A stretch of 64,000 bases of DNA, from positions 44,389 to 108,388 of the forward strand of contig MLAK01000904.1 of the NCBI GenBank assembly GCA_001839685.1. The letters are read 5' to 3'. Both the position numbers and the translations under genes were made by a program. The stretch is from Tritrichomonas foetus. Lineage: Eukaryota; Parabasalia; Tritrichomonadida; Tritrichomonadidae. Every line of letters begins with the position of its first letter. The first letter of the stretch is position 1. The notes under the pieces are model-generated. The model made no database searches. It was not told where the DNA came from and saw only the letters and a list, made by a program, of their open reading frames with translations. This document shows, piece after piece, positions 31,091 through 42,046 of the stretch.

Positions 31091-31410
31091 TGTCGAATCT
31101 CATATATAGATAATTTACTGTCGGAATATTTCCAATGAAGTTGACCCTTCTAGTACTGCTACCAATGCCTTTCTTTTTTCAAGGGAGACTTCCTCTAATA
31201 TTGATATGTCCATTTCATCTATATTAACGGGCTTTATGATCATGCAAAGTCATTTGGGTTTTTTAAACAAACATAGTAAATTCTTTTGTTGACAGCTTTT
31301 TCGGCCGCTGACAGTTTTATCTGCCAACTCAATTTTAATATTTATAGCGATAAGTAAAAAAATTTCAATCCACTTTACCTTACTATTTCGCCTCAAAATT
31401 GACCATAAAG
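31091..31410. other. Intergenic, upstream of kinase
   Basis: AT-rich spacer of 320 bp. It may contain a little more of the decayed transposase on its left side. No clear initiator motif is seen. Confidence 0.35.
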
Positions 31411-32583
31411 ATGGATCCAAATCCTCTGATATCAGATTTTGAGGATGTTGGACCTACAGTTATTGAAGATATATTCAATCCAGCTTTCCCTTTAATATCG
31501 CGCAGTTATACAAATGTTAATTTACTATATGGACCAAAACATTGGGACTTTAAAAATTGGAATCCTACTTTTGGCGAAATTTCGCGATATAGAGTTAAAA
31601 AAAGAATCGGTAAAGGAAGCTATTCAGAGGTTTACATTGGATTACAAGACAGCATTTCACCATGTGCAATCAAAATTTTGAGACCAGATAACAACGATAA
31701 AATTCGACGAGAACTTAAAATATTAGATATCATGAGTACTAGCGAAAATGTTGTGAATTTTTGGGATGTCACATTTGATCGTCATTTTGGCTTAATTTCG
31801 ATAATTACCGAATTTTGTGACAATTCTGATTGGATGAAAGCTTATCGTCGTATGTCTATTGCAGACATTAGAAATTATATGTATCGTCTTCTCGACGCTT
31901 TGAAGCATGCTCACTCACATGGAATTATGCATCGTGATGTCAAACCATCAAGTGTTTTATTCTCACCTAAAACTAAAGTAGTTAAATTGGCTGATTGGGG
32001 CTTTGCTGAATTTTATCATCCACTTCGTAAATATTCCACTCGCATTGGAACAAAGTATTATAAATCACCAGAATTACTGCTTGGTTTCGGCTATTATGAT
32101 TATTCTATTGATATTTGGGCAGCCGGTATAATGTTTGTGGAAATGTTAACTAAAAATTTTAATTTATTTACAATAAATGATGATAATGAGCACCTATTGG
32201 ATATTGCGAAGCTTTTTGGTGGAAAACAATTGATTGATATGATAGAAAAATATCAAATTAAAGTGAACGATGGTTTATTTCAAAAACTGAATACAATTCA
32301 TGGAAATGGACTAACTCAGCTTTTTTCGTCATTGAGAAATAAAAGTTTAGATTCTTATGCAATTGAACTTGCTGTAAAAATGTGTAAAATTGATCGAAAA
32401 GAAAGAATAACAGCTCAAGAGGCGCTTAATGATCCATTTTTTGCATCATTCCAATACGACTATTTGGAAGTGCCATCATCAGAGCAAAGACTCATGGATA
32501 ATCAACTATGTCCCCCTTACATTACATTCAAAAATGATGCTAATCACAATCATCCTTATGTTGCTGATGAAACATTGCTATAA
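31411..32583 (+). CDS. CK2-alpha-like protein kinase with altered catalytic loop
   Basis: 390 residues counted from the ATG at 31411 (a TTG four codons earlier is not needed). It is a CMGC-group Ser/Thr kinase closest to casein kinase 2 catalytic subunits. The glycine loop is GKGSYSEVY and the beta-3 lysine is in CAIKIL (K88). The magnesium-binding motif is DWG (D195), as in CK2 rather than DFG, followed by FAEFYHP and a KYYKSPELL activation segment. The catalytic loop reads HRDVKPSSVLF (174-184): the Asn that normally coordinates metal (HRDxKPxN) is Ser181. K88, D176 and D195 are present. It could be a weak kinase or a pseudokinase. It was probably duplicated from a CK2 gene elsewhere. Confidence 0.88.
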   Translation: MDPNPLISDFEDVGPTVIEDIFNPAFPLISRSYTNVNLLYGPKHWDFKNWNPTFGEISRYRVKKRIGKGSYSEVYIGLQDSISPCAIKILRPDNNDKIRRELKILDIMSTSENVVNFWDVTFDRHFGLISIITEFCDNSDWMKAYRRMSIADIRNYMYRLLDALKHAHSHGIMHRDVKPSSVLFSPKTKVVKLADWGFAEFYHPLRKYSTRIGTKYYKSPELLLGFGYYDYSIDIWAAGIMFVEMLTKNFNLFTINDDNEHLLDIAKLFGGKQLIDMIEKYQIKVNDGLFQKLNTIHGNGLTQLFSSLRNKSLDSYAIELAVKMCKIDRKERITAQEALNDPFFASFQYDYLEVPSSEQRLMDNQLCPPYITFKNDANHNHPYVADETLL

Positions 32584-32845
32584 TCAATTTAGTTTAGGTT
32601 TTATTTGTTTGAATATTAATGTTTTTAATTAAATTACCTGTTTAAAATTTTATCTAAGATATCGTTTTATTTATTCATTTTGTTTTAATCTAATAAGTTT
32701 TAATGTAACTTTCTTTGTCATGATTTTCATATTGAATGATGTTGGGAATTGTTTTGGCCTTTATTATCACATTTTAATAAATAATTAAAATGAAAAAAGA
32801 TTACTGATTTAAAAACAATTTACTTAATAAGCAAAACAATAAAAC

Positions 32846-34363
32846 TTATGAAAAAGCGGCAATTGCATCAACTACCGCTTGGTAAGTCGAAATTACTGCG
32901 ACAACAACTCCAAAAACTGCAAATAAAATGCACAAAATGTTCTTATAGTTATATATTTTTTCGCCTGAAACTTTGATCCACATGATTGATGGGAAAACAA
33001 AATCGACAACACATCCACCTATGGCTCCACCAATTGCAAGTGCTGGCTTAGCATTTGCCATAAACATTGCAACAAGAAGAGGAATTCCATTCGTTAGACA
33101 TAAAACAATCAAACGTTTCCACCAAACAATGTAATCAACGCGACAATCACTAAAACAGAGTTGAGACCAAGAAACCATGGTGGATTGACCAACAGCAGGA
33201 TAAGCAAAACTGACAACCAAAAAGAATGCAACTCTGACACAAGTGATAAGTTTGTCATTATCTGCATAATTTTGCATTATGTTGGCCAATGTATCTTCAC
33301 CGAATTGAAGATAGCCAAACAATCCAGGAATGAGAACTAAAAGGAAACAAAGTAAAATGGCACCAAAACTGACTCTCGTCCTCCTCTTCACATTTTTATC
33401 AAATTGTTGGAAAATAGGGAGACAAACAATTGGTAATGCAAAAGCAAGACCATAAATAGCAAGTGATGAAAACAAATTAAGATTAAGAATTGATAATTTC
33501 ACAGTTTGAGAAATGCCATCAACTTTGAATTTCATCACTGCTTTGACAACCATAGAAATCCCGAAGAAGATGATTGAAAATACAGTAACTGGTGCACAAT
33601 ATCTTAAATAAAATCTGTTTCTGGGGATAGTCATTGCAATAGGTAATACTAAAGCATAGATGCCGATCACTACTGCTCTTTTCATTAATGATTCAGTTAT
33701 ATTAATTCCGCCTAGAGCAAACCAAGATTCAAGCATATTTCCTCCTAAAATCAAATAAGCTAATTGTGCGGCAACTAAGAAAAATAAGGAAAGTATAGAT
33801 AAAGATAATGAACCAGCTTTCCCAAGAACATTTGAGGCCATATCTGGTAGGCCAATAGAATTTGTTTCATATTGAAGATACACTACCATATATGTAGCAA
33901 TGAATGAAAGTACTGCCATTAAAACCAAAAGCAAAATTGATGGAATTATTCCTGTATTGGTGAAAGAATTAGGAACTGATAGAATTCCTGCACCCATTAA
34001 AGAATTGAGAAGTGACATCACTTGTGAAAATGAACTAACCGTTGGTTTCGTCTTTTTATCATTGCATGTTTCATCTTTTTCATCATTACTATCTTCTTCT
34101 AACTCGTCATAATGCTCTTCACATACTCTTTCAAATTCATGCTTCATTGGGTCGATAGGATGTTCAACACCATCAACATGAATGGGAAGTCCATCATTTC
34201 CAATGAGGATTTGAGAATGATTGACGGCTGAAGATGGCAAATTTGTAGTTGATTGAATTGAACCATCTTCGAGATCTTTTTTGGGAGGTGAAAGTGAATC
34301 TGTATCACTTATATCATTGAGTGGAATTCCTAAATCATCGTTTTGTTTGAGAGCCTTTTCCAT
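32846..34363 (-). CDS. AAAP-family amino-acid transporter (SLC38/AVT-like)
   Basis: 505 residues. The first 110 or so are acidic, Ser/Asp-rich and cytosolic. The membrane domain starts with SLLNSLMGAGILSVPNSF, the conserved first helix of the amino-acid/auxin permease fold, including the unwound G-A-G segment. About ten further hydrophobic helices follow to the C-terminus, the number expected for the family. It likely moves neutral amino acids across plasma or lysosomal membrane; substrate and direction cannot be told. Trichomonads rely heavily on amino-acid uptake. The ATG at 34363 gives the full acidic tail. Confidence 0.88.
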   Translation of the reverse strand: MEKALKQNDDLGIPLNDISDTDSLSPPKKDLEDGSIQSTTNLPSSAVNHSQILIGNDGLPIHVDGVEHPIDPMKHEFERVCEEHYDELEEDSNDEKDETCNDKKTKPTVSSFSQVMSLLNSLMGAGILSVPNSFTNTGIIPSILLLVLMAVLSFIATYMVVYLQYETNSIGLPDMASNVLGKAGSLSLSILSLFFLVAAQLAYLILGGNMLESWFALGGINITESLMKRAVVIGIYALVLPIAMTIPRNRFYLRYCAPVTVFSIIFFGISMVVKAVMKFKVDGISQTVKLSILNLNLFSSLAIYGLAFALPIVCLPIFQQFDKNVKRRTRVSFGAILLCFLLVLIPGLFGYLQFGEDTLANIMQNYADNDKLITCVRVAFFLVVSFAYPAVGQSTMVSWSQLCFSDCRVDYIVWWKRLIVLCLTNGIPLLVAMFMANAKPALAIGGAIGGCVVDFVFPSIMWIKVSGEKIYNYKNILCILFAVFGVVVAVISTYQAVVDAIAAFS

Positions 34364-34890
34364 TCAGGTGAAGAAACCAATAAATAATTTGATAATGTTA
34401 GTCTGTGATTTTGAGAGCATTCACAATTTTATTATTTAAAATTCTGATAGATGCTTTCAATTCATCAAGAGGATACTTTAGAAAATTCAATTGTTATAAA
34501 ATAGACGATACGATAAAAGATAAGAATTTCACAGTGATTTTTCCGTTAAAAAATCAGATTCACCATACCATAATTGATAAAAGATATATAAGATTGTTTT
34601 CATATTAAATATAATTAATAATATATTATATATCAATGAATTCAAAACAGATATTCTAAATTCTAGTATATGTCAAGTTATCATTATTTTTCACAATCAT
34701 TGGAAATGATACATTTTATCTTCTTACTGACGATGTATTTTCGAAAGTTTTTAAAAAGAATATTTTCCAAATAGTGTTATGAATATTGAATGATAAGTAT
34801 ATACTTCAACGAGAAGCGAATTACAGATTAAAAATCTATGCAATTTCTTTTGAAAAAGCTTGATTTTCAGAAGATATTTGTTCATTTGAA
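34364..34890. other. Divergent intergenic region
   Basis: AT-rich spacer of 527 bp between the transporter and the Nudix-like gene. It has no supported gene and should carry both promoters. Confidence 0.4.
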
Positions 34891-35607
34891 ATGAAGTTTT
34901 CTTTTCGCGAAAATGTCATTGAGTTTTTTGGAAAATTCCCTGAGGAGCATTTGACAAGTATTTTCAATTCAATCCTCTTTCAAAAATGGCTAAATGAAAT
35001 TGATGAAACAATTCATTTGGAAAAAATTGAATTACAAACTTTTTCTCTGAATGAAAAAGGAGAACCCACTTATATCAAATTGGACACAGTTTCAACTCGT
35101 TTTGGTCAAGTGTTTCCACGAGTTGTTGTCATTGAAGGGAACTCTTTCTCAATTTTAATGATTTTCATCGAAAGTGAAACTAAAAAAGAATACATTTTGT
35201 TAGAACATAAATTTGTGATTTCGACAGGTGAATTTTTAAACGTGATTCCATATCAAATCACAAATGATAAAGTTCCAACACAACAATTGGTTTCTGAATA
35301 TGTTTTGAATACTTTTGGTCTCCAAATTTCACCAGACAAATATATGGATTTGATTCAATCCACAGTAGATGAAAAATATCATTCAATTCATCCTTTCTGT
35401 GGGCCTAGTTTCACAAATAATTTCATCTTTTTGGTGAAAACAGAACTAAAAAATGAAGAAATTTGGAAATTTGACAACAAAGAGGTGTCCCCAAATGTAA
35501 CTTTGAAAATTATCCCTTTTGATGAGTACTCAAATCATGTTCATGACATGTTATCAATGTCTCCGCTGGTTTATTATCGGCAATATAAAGATAAAAATGT
35601 TTTTTAA
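34891..35607 (+). CDS. Degenerate Nudix-like protein
   Basis: 238 residues. The strand order FPRVVVIEGNSFSILMIF / KEYILLEHKF / GEFLNVIPYQI resembles the ADP-sugar pyrophosphatase branch of Nudix hydrolases (P-x-V strand, LLxEQxR, LExPAG). Where the Nudix helix (G-x5-E-x7-REUxEExGU) should be, the sequence is TQQLVSEYVLNTFGLQI. The overall spacing and final G are kept, but the R is replaced and the EE pair is NT. If the fold call is right, the protein has lost metal binding and is probably not a pyrophosphohydrolase. There is no signal peptide or membrane segment. The fold call is tentative. Confidence 0.5.
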   Translation: MKFSFRENVIEFFGKFPEEHLTSIFNSILFQKWLNEIDETIHLEKIELQTFSLNEKGEPTYIKLDTVSTRFGQVFPRVVVIEGNSFSILMIFIESETKKEYILLEHKFVISTGEFLNVIPYQITNDKVPTQQLVSEYVLNTFGLQISPDKYMDLIQSTVDEKYHSIHPFCGPSFTNNFIFLVKTELKNEEIWKFDNKEVSPNVTLKIIPFDEYSNHVHDMLSMSPLVYYRQYKDKNVF

Positions 35608-36694
35608 AATTGTAAAAGAATAATAATTTTATTTATTTTAATAATCACTAATCATATTCGTCATAATCATGGTAATGATAACAACAACAATAATAATAAA
35701 ACACAATTCAATATTTGATTCTATTGAACACAAAATAGAATTATTGTACTATATTGATATATCTTAAAATCATTGGATTTGAAAAACAATGAATTTAAGA
35801 TGATTTATGATGATTGAATTTTTATTAATGTAAAATGTTATTTTACTTAAATGTTGTCATAGGAAAAAGTTAATCAGATTCCTTGATTATGGAGTTGATG
35901 TATATTCTAAATGCGTTGATGAAGTTTATTTATGATTTGGTGTTTCCCAATCAATGAATCTAAACAAAATCACCAAAAAATAATTTAATAGATCATCATA
36001 TCAGATTTCTTTATCATGAATGTTTTTTGATTTTCCAATTGATCAATATCAACGAATCGATTCTTATATTATTATGAAAAAAGGATATCAATTCCAGATG
36101 ATTTACTAGAAATTCATACTAATCTATGAAACCAGAGTTGAATACATTCTTATTTCGATTAATTGTGAAAAAGTTAGCAATATATTTAATGTAATTTCAT
36201 GAATAGTATTTAAATTATGAGTTTTTAGTTAGCAATTAATCGCTTAATGTCTTTTCTCTTTTTTATTTGGGAAAATTCATTTGATTAGCAAGAAATAACA
36301 ATGATACATTAATTATCTCAGAAAATAATCATTACAAATTTGAATGACTCATCCCAATTTCGCAAAAATATATGAATGAAGATTTATCTTCGCTTCATGT
36401 ATCTAAACTGACAATCCAATTGTATAAAACCTTTTTTATGATCAATTAATAAAATAATTTCATTATAATGAAAGACAAAACATTGACAATATGTCAATAA
36501 TGCACGCACTAACTTTGTTCGACTTGTAAACCGTTATAGTCTGATTGAGAGACAGAAATAGTGATTTGAATTATGATCATTGAATATCCATACTAAAGTC
36601 GGAATATGTTTTCTAAAATTGTTAGAATTTAGACTAAATTTGAATAGAAATTATCATATTCAAATTTTATTTTTTATTTCTTTCACAATTATTC
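35608..36694. other. Intergenic, no gene seen
   Basis: About 1.1 kb, strongly AT-rich, with simple AAT/ACA repeats near 35670-35700. There are only short chance reading frames. A TCACAAT initiator candidate is at its right end. Confidence 0.45.
36683..36689 (+). promoter_or_regulatory. Initiator-like TCACAAT upstream of subtilisin gene
   Basis: Matches TCA-Y-W six bases before the ATG, a spacing common in trichomonad genes. Inferred by analogy only. Confidence 0.35.
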
Positions 36695-39600
36695 ATGTTA
36701 AGTTTCTTGTTATTCACAGCATTAAGCACATTCACAACAAGAGATGGGAAATTTGTGGATTTCAATCAGAAAGAAAGAAAGTCAAAATCGGTGAGAGAAA
36801 AAGGATGGTATTTCATCCAATTCCAAGAACAAATCAATTATGACCAACTTCGGAATAAATATGGAATTCCTATTGGACTGGAAAACAAACTTTTAGGTAA
36901 AATTTATAAAGTCTTTTTAACATCAAGACAAGTTTCAGTTCTGAAACGAATATTTCACGCAAGAGTCATTGAATTTAGAAACAAAGATAAATTAACTCAA
37001 AATTCACAAATTCCTTTTAATGAAGCAACACGAATTTGCCTTTCAGTTGATTCATCATTTCGTTTTTCAGACCATTTTGAAAGCATTTCTAAGAATCCAC
37101 CAATTTTTAATCCCAAAGGGAATTTACTTTTTAATAAACATTTTCAACGAACTTATCAAGGTCAAACATTATCACACAAAGATATTCAAAATATAGAAAT
37201 GAATATGACCGGTATTGATTATGATGATTTAAATGTTTTTAGTTACAAAGGAATGAATATTTCACGACTTTCGTCGGATTTAATTGCAATTGATGTTGAC
37301 GATTTTTTGGGAAGTGTTAACTTCTTTAAGAACATTGATTCAGTTTCAGATATTTCCCCATGTTCAAGAGTGAAATTGGCTAATCGTTTTCATAACGGAA
37401 TTCTTCAAGGTTCACCAGATCCTGTTCGTTATAATGATCGATGGCGAAATCCACGAATTTATTATGACATTGGCATTAATGGTTCAGGTGAATACGCTTT
37501 AGTTTCAGATACTGGAATTGATGTAAGGCACACATTCTTTTATGATCCTGGAAAAACAGTTCCTTATTACTCTCGCGGAAACCAACATCGAAAAATTGTT
37601 TATTACTATAATTATAATGGTGATGAAAATGATGATAATGGGCATGGAACTCACACAACTTGTACATGCTTAGGAGCAGCTCTTGATCGAGATTCTGGGA
37701 TATCAAATTATGATGGACAAGCCCCAGGTGCCAAACTTGTTGTTTTCGATGGTTCAGCAATTAACAATTTACTTTTTTTTGTTCCTGATGACATTGCGAT
37801 CGAAAAAATTATGACAGAGGTTCCTGAAACTTCTATTCATTCAGGATCATGGCAAATTGCTGATGAAGTAGATCAGAGTTTCAGAGTCATGATGGAAAAA
37901 AGAGAATTTATTAGTCATCCAAAATTACTCGAAATTATTGCTGCGGGAAATGATGGGCCTAAAGAGCACTCATTAAATACTGCAACAACTTCGAAAAATC
38001 TTATTACTGTAGCAAATGCGTATAATTATGCAAATGAATATAATTTACTCACATTTGAAATCGACTCAACTCTGAAAGCATATGACTTATTGGTGAAATA
38101 TGATGGAAATGAAGAAATTGTTGCTGTCAAACATGCATTTTATTCACAAGATCCTTGGCTGGGTGTCAAGGATGCTATGTCTGAATTTACTGTTACATTT
38201 AATGAAGAACAGGCAACAAGAGAGCATTTCGTATTTATGGATACAATAGATTTGAAAAAAACTGACTTGTATAACTCTAAATTAGGTGGAATTATTGTAA
38301 ACTCGAGAACTAGTCCCAAAATCGATAAAAATCTCAAAATTCCAGTAATCAGGTTTCCAGTTGGAAAAACAGTTCCTGAAGGAGCGAAAATCCAGCGAAA
38401 ATTTAATATAGAAAAATATGAAGATGGAATACATGATAGATCTTCAAGAGGGCCATCAATATATGGAACAATGAAACCTGATGTAGCTGGATATGGTACA
38501 GAAATAATAAGTGCCCGATCCGATAATGGAGCGTATGAAAATTCCTTGTATTTGTGTGCATTTAGCGGAACCTCACAAGCAACACCAATGGTTTCAGGAA
38601 CAGCATTATTAATCAGACAATATGTTAGAGAAAAATTATTAGTTTCACAACCAACTTCAACTCTTGTTCGTTCATTATTAATTTCGGCATGTGATCAAAT
38701 TTCGAATATTTCGACAAAGAAACGCCCTAATAGTTTAAGTGGTCATGGAGTTCCAAGATTAATCAATGTTCTTCCAATTGATACATCATTTAAGTTGCTA
38801 GTTTCTAATAGAGTTGACATATCAAAGAACGAACATTTAGTAAGTGAAATTGATGTTACATCGAAAGATCATGATTTAAGAATTGCGATGTCATATCTTG
38901 ATGCACCGACAAATGCTGCAGGTTATCCAGTTTTACATTGTAATTTAGATTTATATATTGTTTCCCCTAGTCAAAAAGTTATATATGGAAATCATTATGA
39001 TAATTTACAATCTGAATATTATTCAACGAATGAACGAATTTTATTAACTAACGATGAAGTTGAAATTGGTAGATATTCCATCCATATTGTTTCATCTGGT
39101 GATTTTGGTCAATATTCAACATTTTCATTTTCATTATGCGTTTCTGGAGTTATTCATTCAAATAACATAGAAAGTGATAATTCAAATAGTTTAACATTTG
39201 CAAAATCTACGAAATGTGATCAATGTTTAAATGGAGGCACATGTGATAATTCTAAACAACTTTGTCAATGCCAAAATGGTTATGTTGGACTTCATTGTCA
39301 AATCAAAGAATCAACTATATCAAATTCTAAAGGTAAGTCACAAAAATATTCTATTGAAGCTAATGAACTTAAATATTTTATGGTTAAATTGCCAACGGAT
39401 TATAATGAATATAAATTAACTTTTAATCCGGTTGATGAGGCTAATTTTTCACATCATTGGTTATGGTATAGTTCTAAATCATTTTCTGTCCCCTTTGAAG
39501 CAGAAGAAGTTGTGCGTTTTCAAATAGGCAATGTTGCAATAACCACTAAAGAAATCACAATTACAAAAGATACATATGTTCCAGGCTCATCCATACATTT

Positions 39601-40144
39601 TGCTTTTCATAACAATTATCGTTTTCCATTTAAGATTTCCATTACAGTTGATCATGATGGAAACGATGCTGACCTTCCCGATCCAGAACCTGAATCGAAA
39701 CCAACACAATCACCAGCACCAGCACCAACACCAGAACAATCACCAGCACCATCACCAACACCGGAACCAGAACAAACACCAACACCAACACTGGAACAAA
39801 CACCATCTCAAACCAAAGTAGAAATTAAACAAACAAATGGTGACGCTGATGATTATATTTCTCAGATAACATTCGATCAATCCGAAAATGGTCCAGAAAA
39901 TTCAACAAATGATATTGAAATTACCAATACTAATAACAATGACAATAATAACAATAATAGTAACGATGATAATAATCAAGGATCAGTTCTTCAAGAAGGA
40001 GGAATTGCAGGTATTGTTATAGGAATCATTATTACCATTTCTATTGGAATCGTAATCACCATCATAATTCTCAAGAAAAAAAATGAAGAACATTCATCTG
40101 ATAAAGAAATGTCTCTTGATCTTTCGATGCCTAGTTTTATATAA
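36695..40144 (+). CDS. Membrane-anchored subtilisin-like serine protease (S8) with EGF module
   Basis: 1,149 residues. A signal peptide (MLSFLLFTALS...) is followed by a prodomain-like stretch. The S8 triad is intact: D272 in VSDTGIDV, H317 in GHGTH and S627 in SGTSQATPMVSG, with oxyanion Asn at 419 in AAGNDGP. A long insert at about 440-590 separates Asn from Ser and may be a PA-like domain. A beta-rich domain follows. Near residue 840 there is an EGF-like module (CDQCLNGGTC...CQCQNGYVGLHC). Then come a Pro/Glu/Thr-rich stalk (1005-1045), an Asn/Asp-rich segment, one membrane helix (about 1103-1126) and a short cytosolic tail. This architecture indicates a type I surface or secretory-pathway protease, resembling the large surface subtilisin families of trichomonads. 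Confidence 0.93.
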   Translation: MLSFLLFTALSTFTTRDGKFVDFNQKERKSKSVREKGWYFIQFQEQINYDQLRNKYGIPIGLENKLLGKIYKVFLTSRQVSVLKRIFHARVIEFRNKDKLTQNSQIPFNEATRICLSVDSSFRFSDHFESISKNPPIFNPKGNLLFNKHFQRTYQGQTLSHKDIQNIEMNMTGIDYDDLNVFSYKGMNISRLSSDLIAIDVDDFLGSVNFFKNIDSVSDISPCSRVKLANRFHNGILQGSPDPVRYNDRWRNPRIYYDIGINGSGEYALVSDTGIDVRHTFFYDPGKTVPYYSRGNQHRKIVYYYNYNGDENDDNGHGTHTTCTCLGAALDRDSGISNYDGQAPGAKLVVFDGSAINNLLFFVPDDIAIEKIMTEVPETSIHSGSWQIADEVDQSFRVMMEKREFISHPKLLEIIAAGNDGPKEHSLNTATTSKNLITVANAYNYANEYNLLTFEIDSTLKAYDLLVKYDGNEEIVAVKHAFYSQDPWLGVKDAMSEFTVTFNEEQATREHFVFMDTIDLKKTDLYNSKLGGIIVNSRTSPKIDKNLKIPVIRFPVGKTVPEGAKIQRKFNIEKYEDGIHDRSSRGPSIYGTMKPDVAGYGTEIISARSDNGAYENSLYLCAFSGTSQATPMVSGTALLIRQYVREKLLVSQPTSTLVRSLLISACDQISNISTKKRPNSLSGHGVPRLINVLPIDTSFKLLVSNRVDISKNEHLVSEIDVTSKDHDLRIAMSYLDAPTNAAGYPVLHCNLDLYIVSPSQKVIYGNHYDNLQSEYYSTNERILLTNDEVEIGRYSIHIVSSGDFGQYSTFSFSLCVSGVIHSNNIESDNSNSLTFAKSTKCDQCLNGGTCDNSKQLCQCQNGYVGLHCQIKESTISNSKGKSQKYSIEANELKYFMVKLPTDYNEYKLTFNPVDEANFSHHWLWYSSKSFSVPFEAEEVVRFQIGNVAITTKEITITKDTYVPGSSIHFAFHNNYRFPFKISITVDHDGNDADLPDPEPESKPTQSPAPAPTPEQSPAPSPTPEPEQTPTPTLEQTPSQTKVEIKQTNGDADDYISQITFDQSENGPENSTNDIEITNTNNNDNNNNNSNDDNNQGSVLQEGGIAGIVIGIIITISIGIVITIIILKKKNEEHSSDKEMSLDLSMPSFI

Positions 40145-40583
40145 ACACGTTGTCAATAATAAATTACATCATTTTTCATTTATATAAAGATATTGATATG
40201 TTTTTTCGAATAACTCAGATCTCAAAAGTTCTCAGGTGATTGTTAGTTGTTATTTCATTGAAAATAACATTTTTTTTCTTCTAATTATTTGTTGAACAAG
40301 AATATATTTATATAAGTTCGATTTAGTGTCCATTTGATTCAAAAATGTTGCACACTTTTGTTGATTAATATATATTGATAATCAAAATTATTTAGTGGAA
40401 TATTTATCGAAGAAATAAATTCCTAGTTAGAATGGTTGCTTAAAAAATCAATTTCTAATAAATTCCTCTGAGAACTCATTTTTTGATTAAAAGATTCCTT
40501 CATGAATTATACTACGGGAATCAGATTATTAATTTCAAAATCACAATTTATGATTTCCAAATAAGATATATTATAGTATTCCA
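40145..40583. other. Intergenic, no gene seen
   Basis: AT-rich spacer of 439 bp between two plus-strand genes. No clear signal. Confidence 0.4.
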
Positions 40584-41804
40584 ATGGAGACAAGTCTTAA
40601 ACAAGTAATTATGAATAATGGTCAATTGGTCACTAAAATTCACCTTTCGATTTCCCCAAAGATCATGAAAATCACGAAAAAAAGCCAGAACAACTTCAGT
40701 TTACAAATAGGTCTCTATTTACTTCTCGTCTTCTTATACCTATTGGTCTTTCTTATTTTTCCTTACGCTTTACAATTCGTTCGATATATTCTTCATTCAT
40801 CGAATAATTCACAGATCGGCCAGAAAACAGCATCCCGACGTCTAAAAACCCAAATATATAATAAAACGAGCAAAAATTTCGAACCTGACGCACGAAAGCT
40901 TTATTCAGATGATTCATCAGAAAATGCCGATTTTTCTCAAGTTTGTAAGCCAAAATTTAGAGGAAATCTTCCACCCGCAAGCAGCACGAATGATGTAATT
41001 TTATTATACGCTACGAAATTCACGCCAGGCCTTCATCTCGCACTTCGATCATATCAAGCGTCCCAATGTAAAGCCCGAATCATCATTTTTGTATCTGGCC
41101 AATTTAAAGGAAGTAGGAAAGATATGAATTTTCTCAATGAAATCAATGCGACAATTGTGGATCAATGCACAGAGGACCCTAGTATTTCAAGTGCACCAGT
41201 TCCCCATATGTTACGCTTCAAGTGTGAGCTTGAATGGCTGAACGAAAATATCGATTCTGGGATCGATCGTGTGCTACATACAGATTCATATGATATCTTT
41301 TTCCAATCAGACCCTTTCATTCCAGAAATGATACAAAACGATTCACTCACATTTGTAGTTGAGCCACATTTCATTCGTGGCTGTGGCTGGAATTTAAACT
41401 GGTTTACGTCATGTTATGGTGAAACAATTACTCCAAGCTTTATTGACAATTTTATTGTTTGTAGTGGAACAATTGCTGGAAGTGCTAAACATTATCAAAC
41501 TTTATTAAAGCTCATGCTTGAACAGCCACAATGGAAAACATGTTACACTCATAGTCGTGACCAACCAATTTTGAATTATTTAATTTGGAGTGGGAAAGTT
41601 GATGAAAGAGGCATCAAATATCGTTTTTCAGGTTGTGATGGAGGTTTTGCGACTCTACAATGGTGTATCCTGAATTACGAAGTTAAATATAACAAAATGG
41701 GTCAAGTTGTTTTACCATCTGGTATAGTGCCAGCCTACATTCACCAGTATCCACGTCATGAAAGCTTGAAGAATCATCTTTACCAGGCGTGTGGAATTCA
41801 TTAG
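40584..41804 (+). CDS. Type II membrane glycosyltransferase with DxD-like motif
   Basis: 406 residues. One hydrophobic anchor at about 40-66 follows a basic N-terminus, giving a type II Golgi/ER topology with a Ser/Asn-rich stem. The lumenal domain begins near 135 with a NDVILLYATKF strand. The sequence LHTDSYDIFFQSDPF (231-245) corresponds to the D-x-D...(V/I)FQxDPF block of GT-A nucleotide-sugar transferases, where the acidic residues hold metal and UDP-sugar. Later conserved features are a CSGTIAGSAKH stretch and a SRDQPILNYL helix. The exact GT family and sugar are not identified. The ATG at 40584 is first, but M10 is possible. Confidence 0.72.
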   Translation: METSLKQVIMNNGQLVTKIHLSISPKIMKITKKSQNNFSLQIGLYLLLVFLYLLVFLIFPYALQFVRYILHSSNNSQIGQKTASRRLKTQIYNKTSKNFEPDARKLYSDDSSENADFSQVCKPKFRGNLPPASSTNDVILLYATKFTPGLHLALRSYQASQCKARIIIFVSGQFKGSRKDMNFLNEINATIVDQCTEDPSISSAPVPHMLRFKCELEWLNENIDSGIDRVLHTDSYDIFFQSDPFIPEMIQNDSLTFVVEPHFIRGCGWNLNWFTSCYGETITPSFIDNFIVCSGTIAGSAKHYQTLLKLMLEQPQWKTCYTHSRDQPILNYLIWSGKVDERGIKYRFSGCDGGFATLQWCILNYEVKYNKMGQVVLPSGIVPAYIHQYPRHESLKNHLYQACGIH

Positions 41805-42046
41805 TTGGGTTAGATGAAAGATGAAAAAACAATTAGATTTTGTGTGTTGAATAAATTAAATTAAATGTGGATTTTCTACTTTTTATGGTTTTGTTTAACA
41901 TTTATCATCTAAAAGTGCGGATTAAAAAAAGAATACATTGAGAATTTCTTTATCAGAGATGAATATATTAATCAAAGAAGAAGAAAATTTTCCGCTAGAT
42001 ATTTATGTATTATATAGTATAAATATATAACAATTTATAAAATGAA

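Noticed and set aside
31399..31410. Starting the CK2-like kinase at a TTG four codons upstream
   Set aside because: There is an ATG at 31411 and no conserved residues lie before it.
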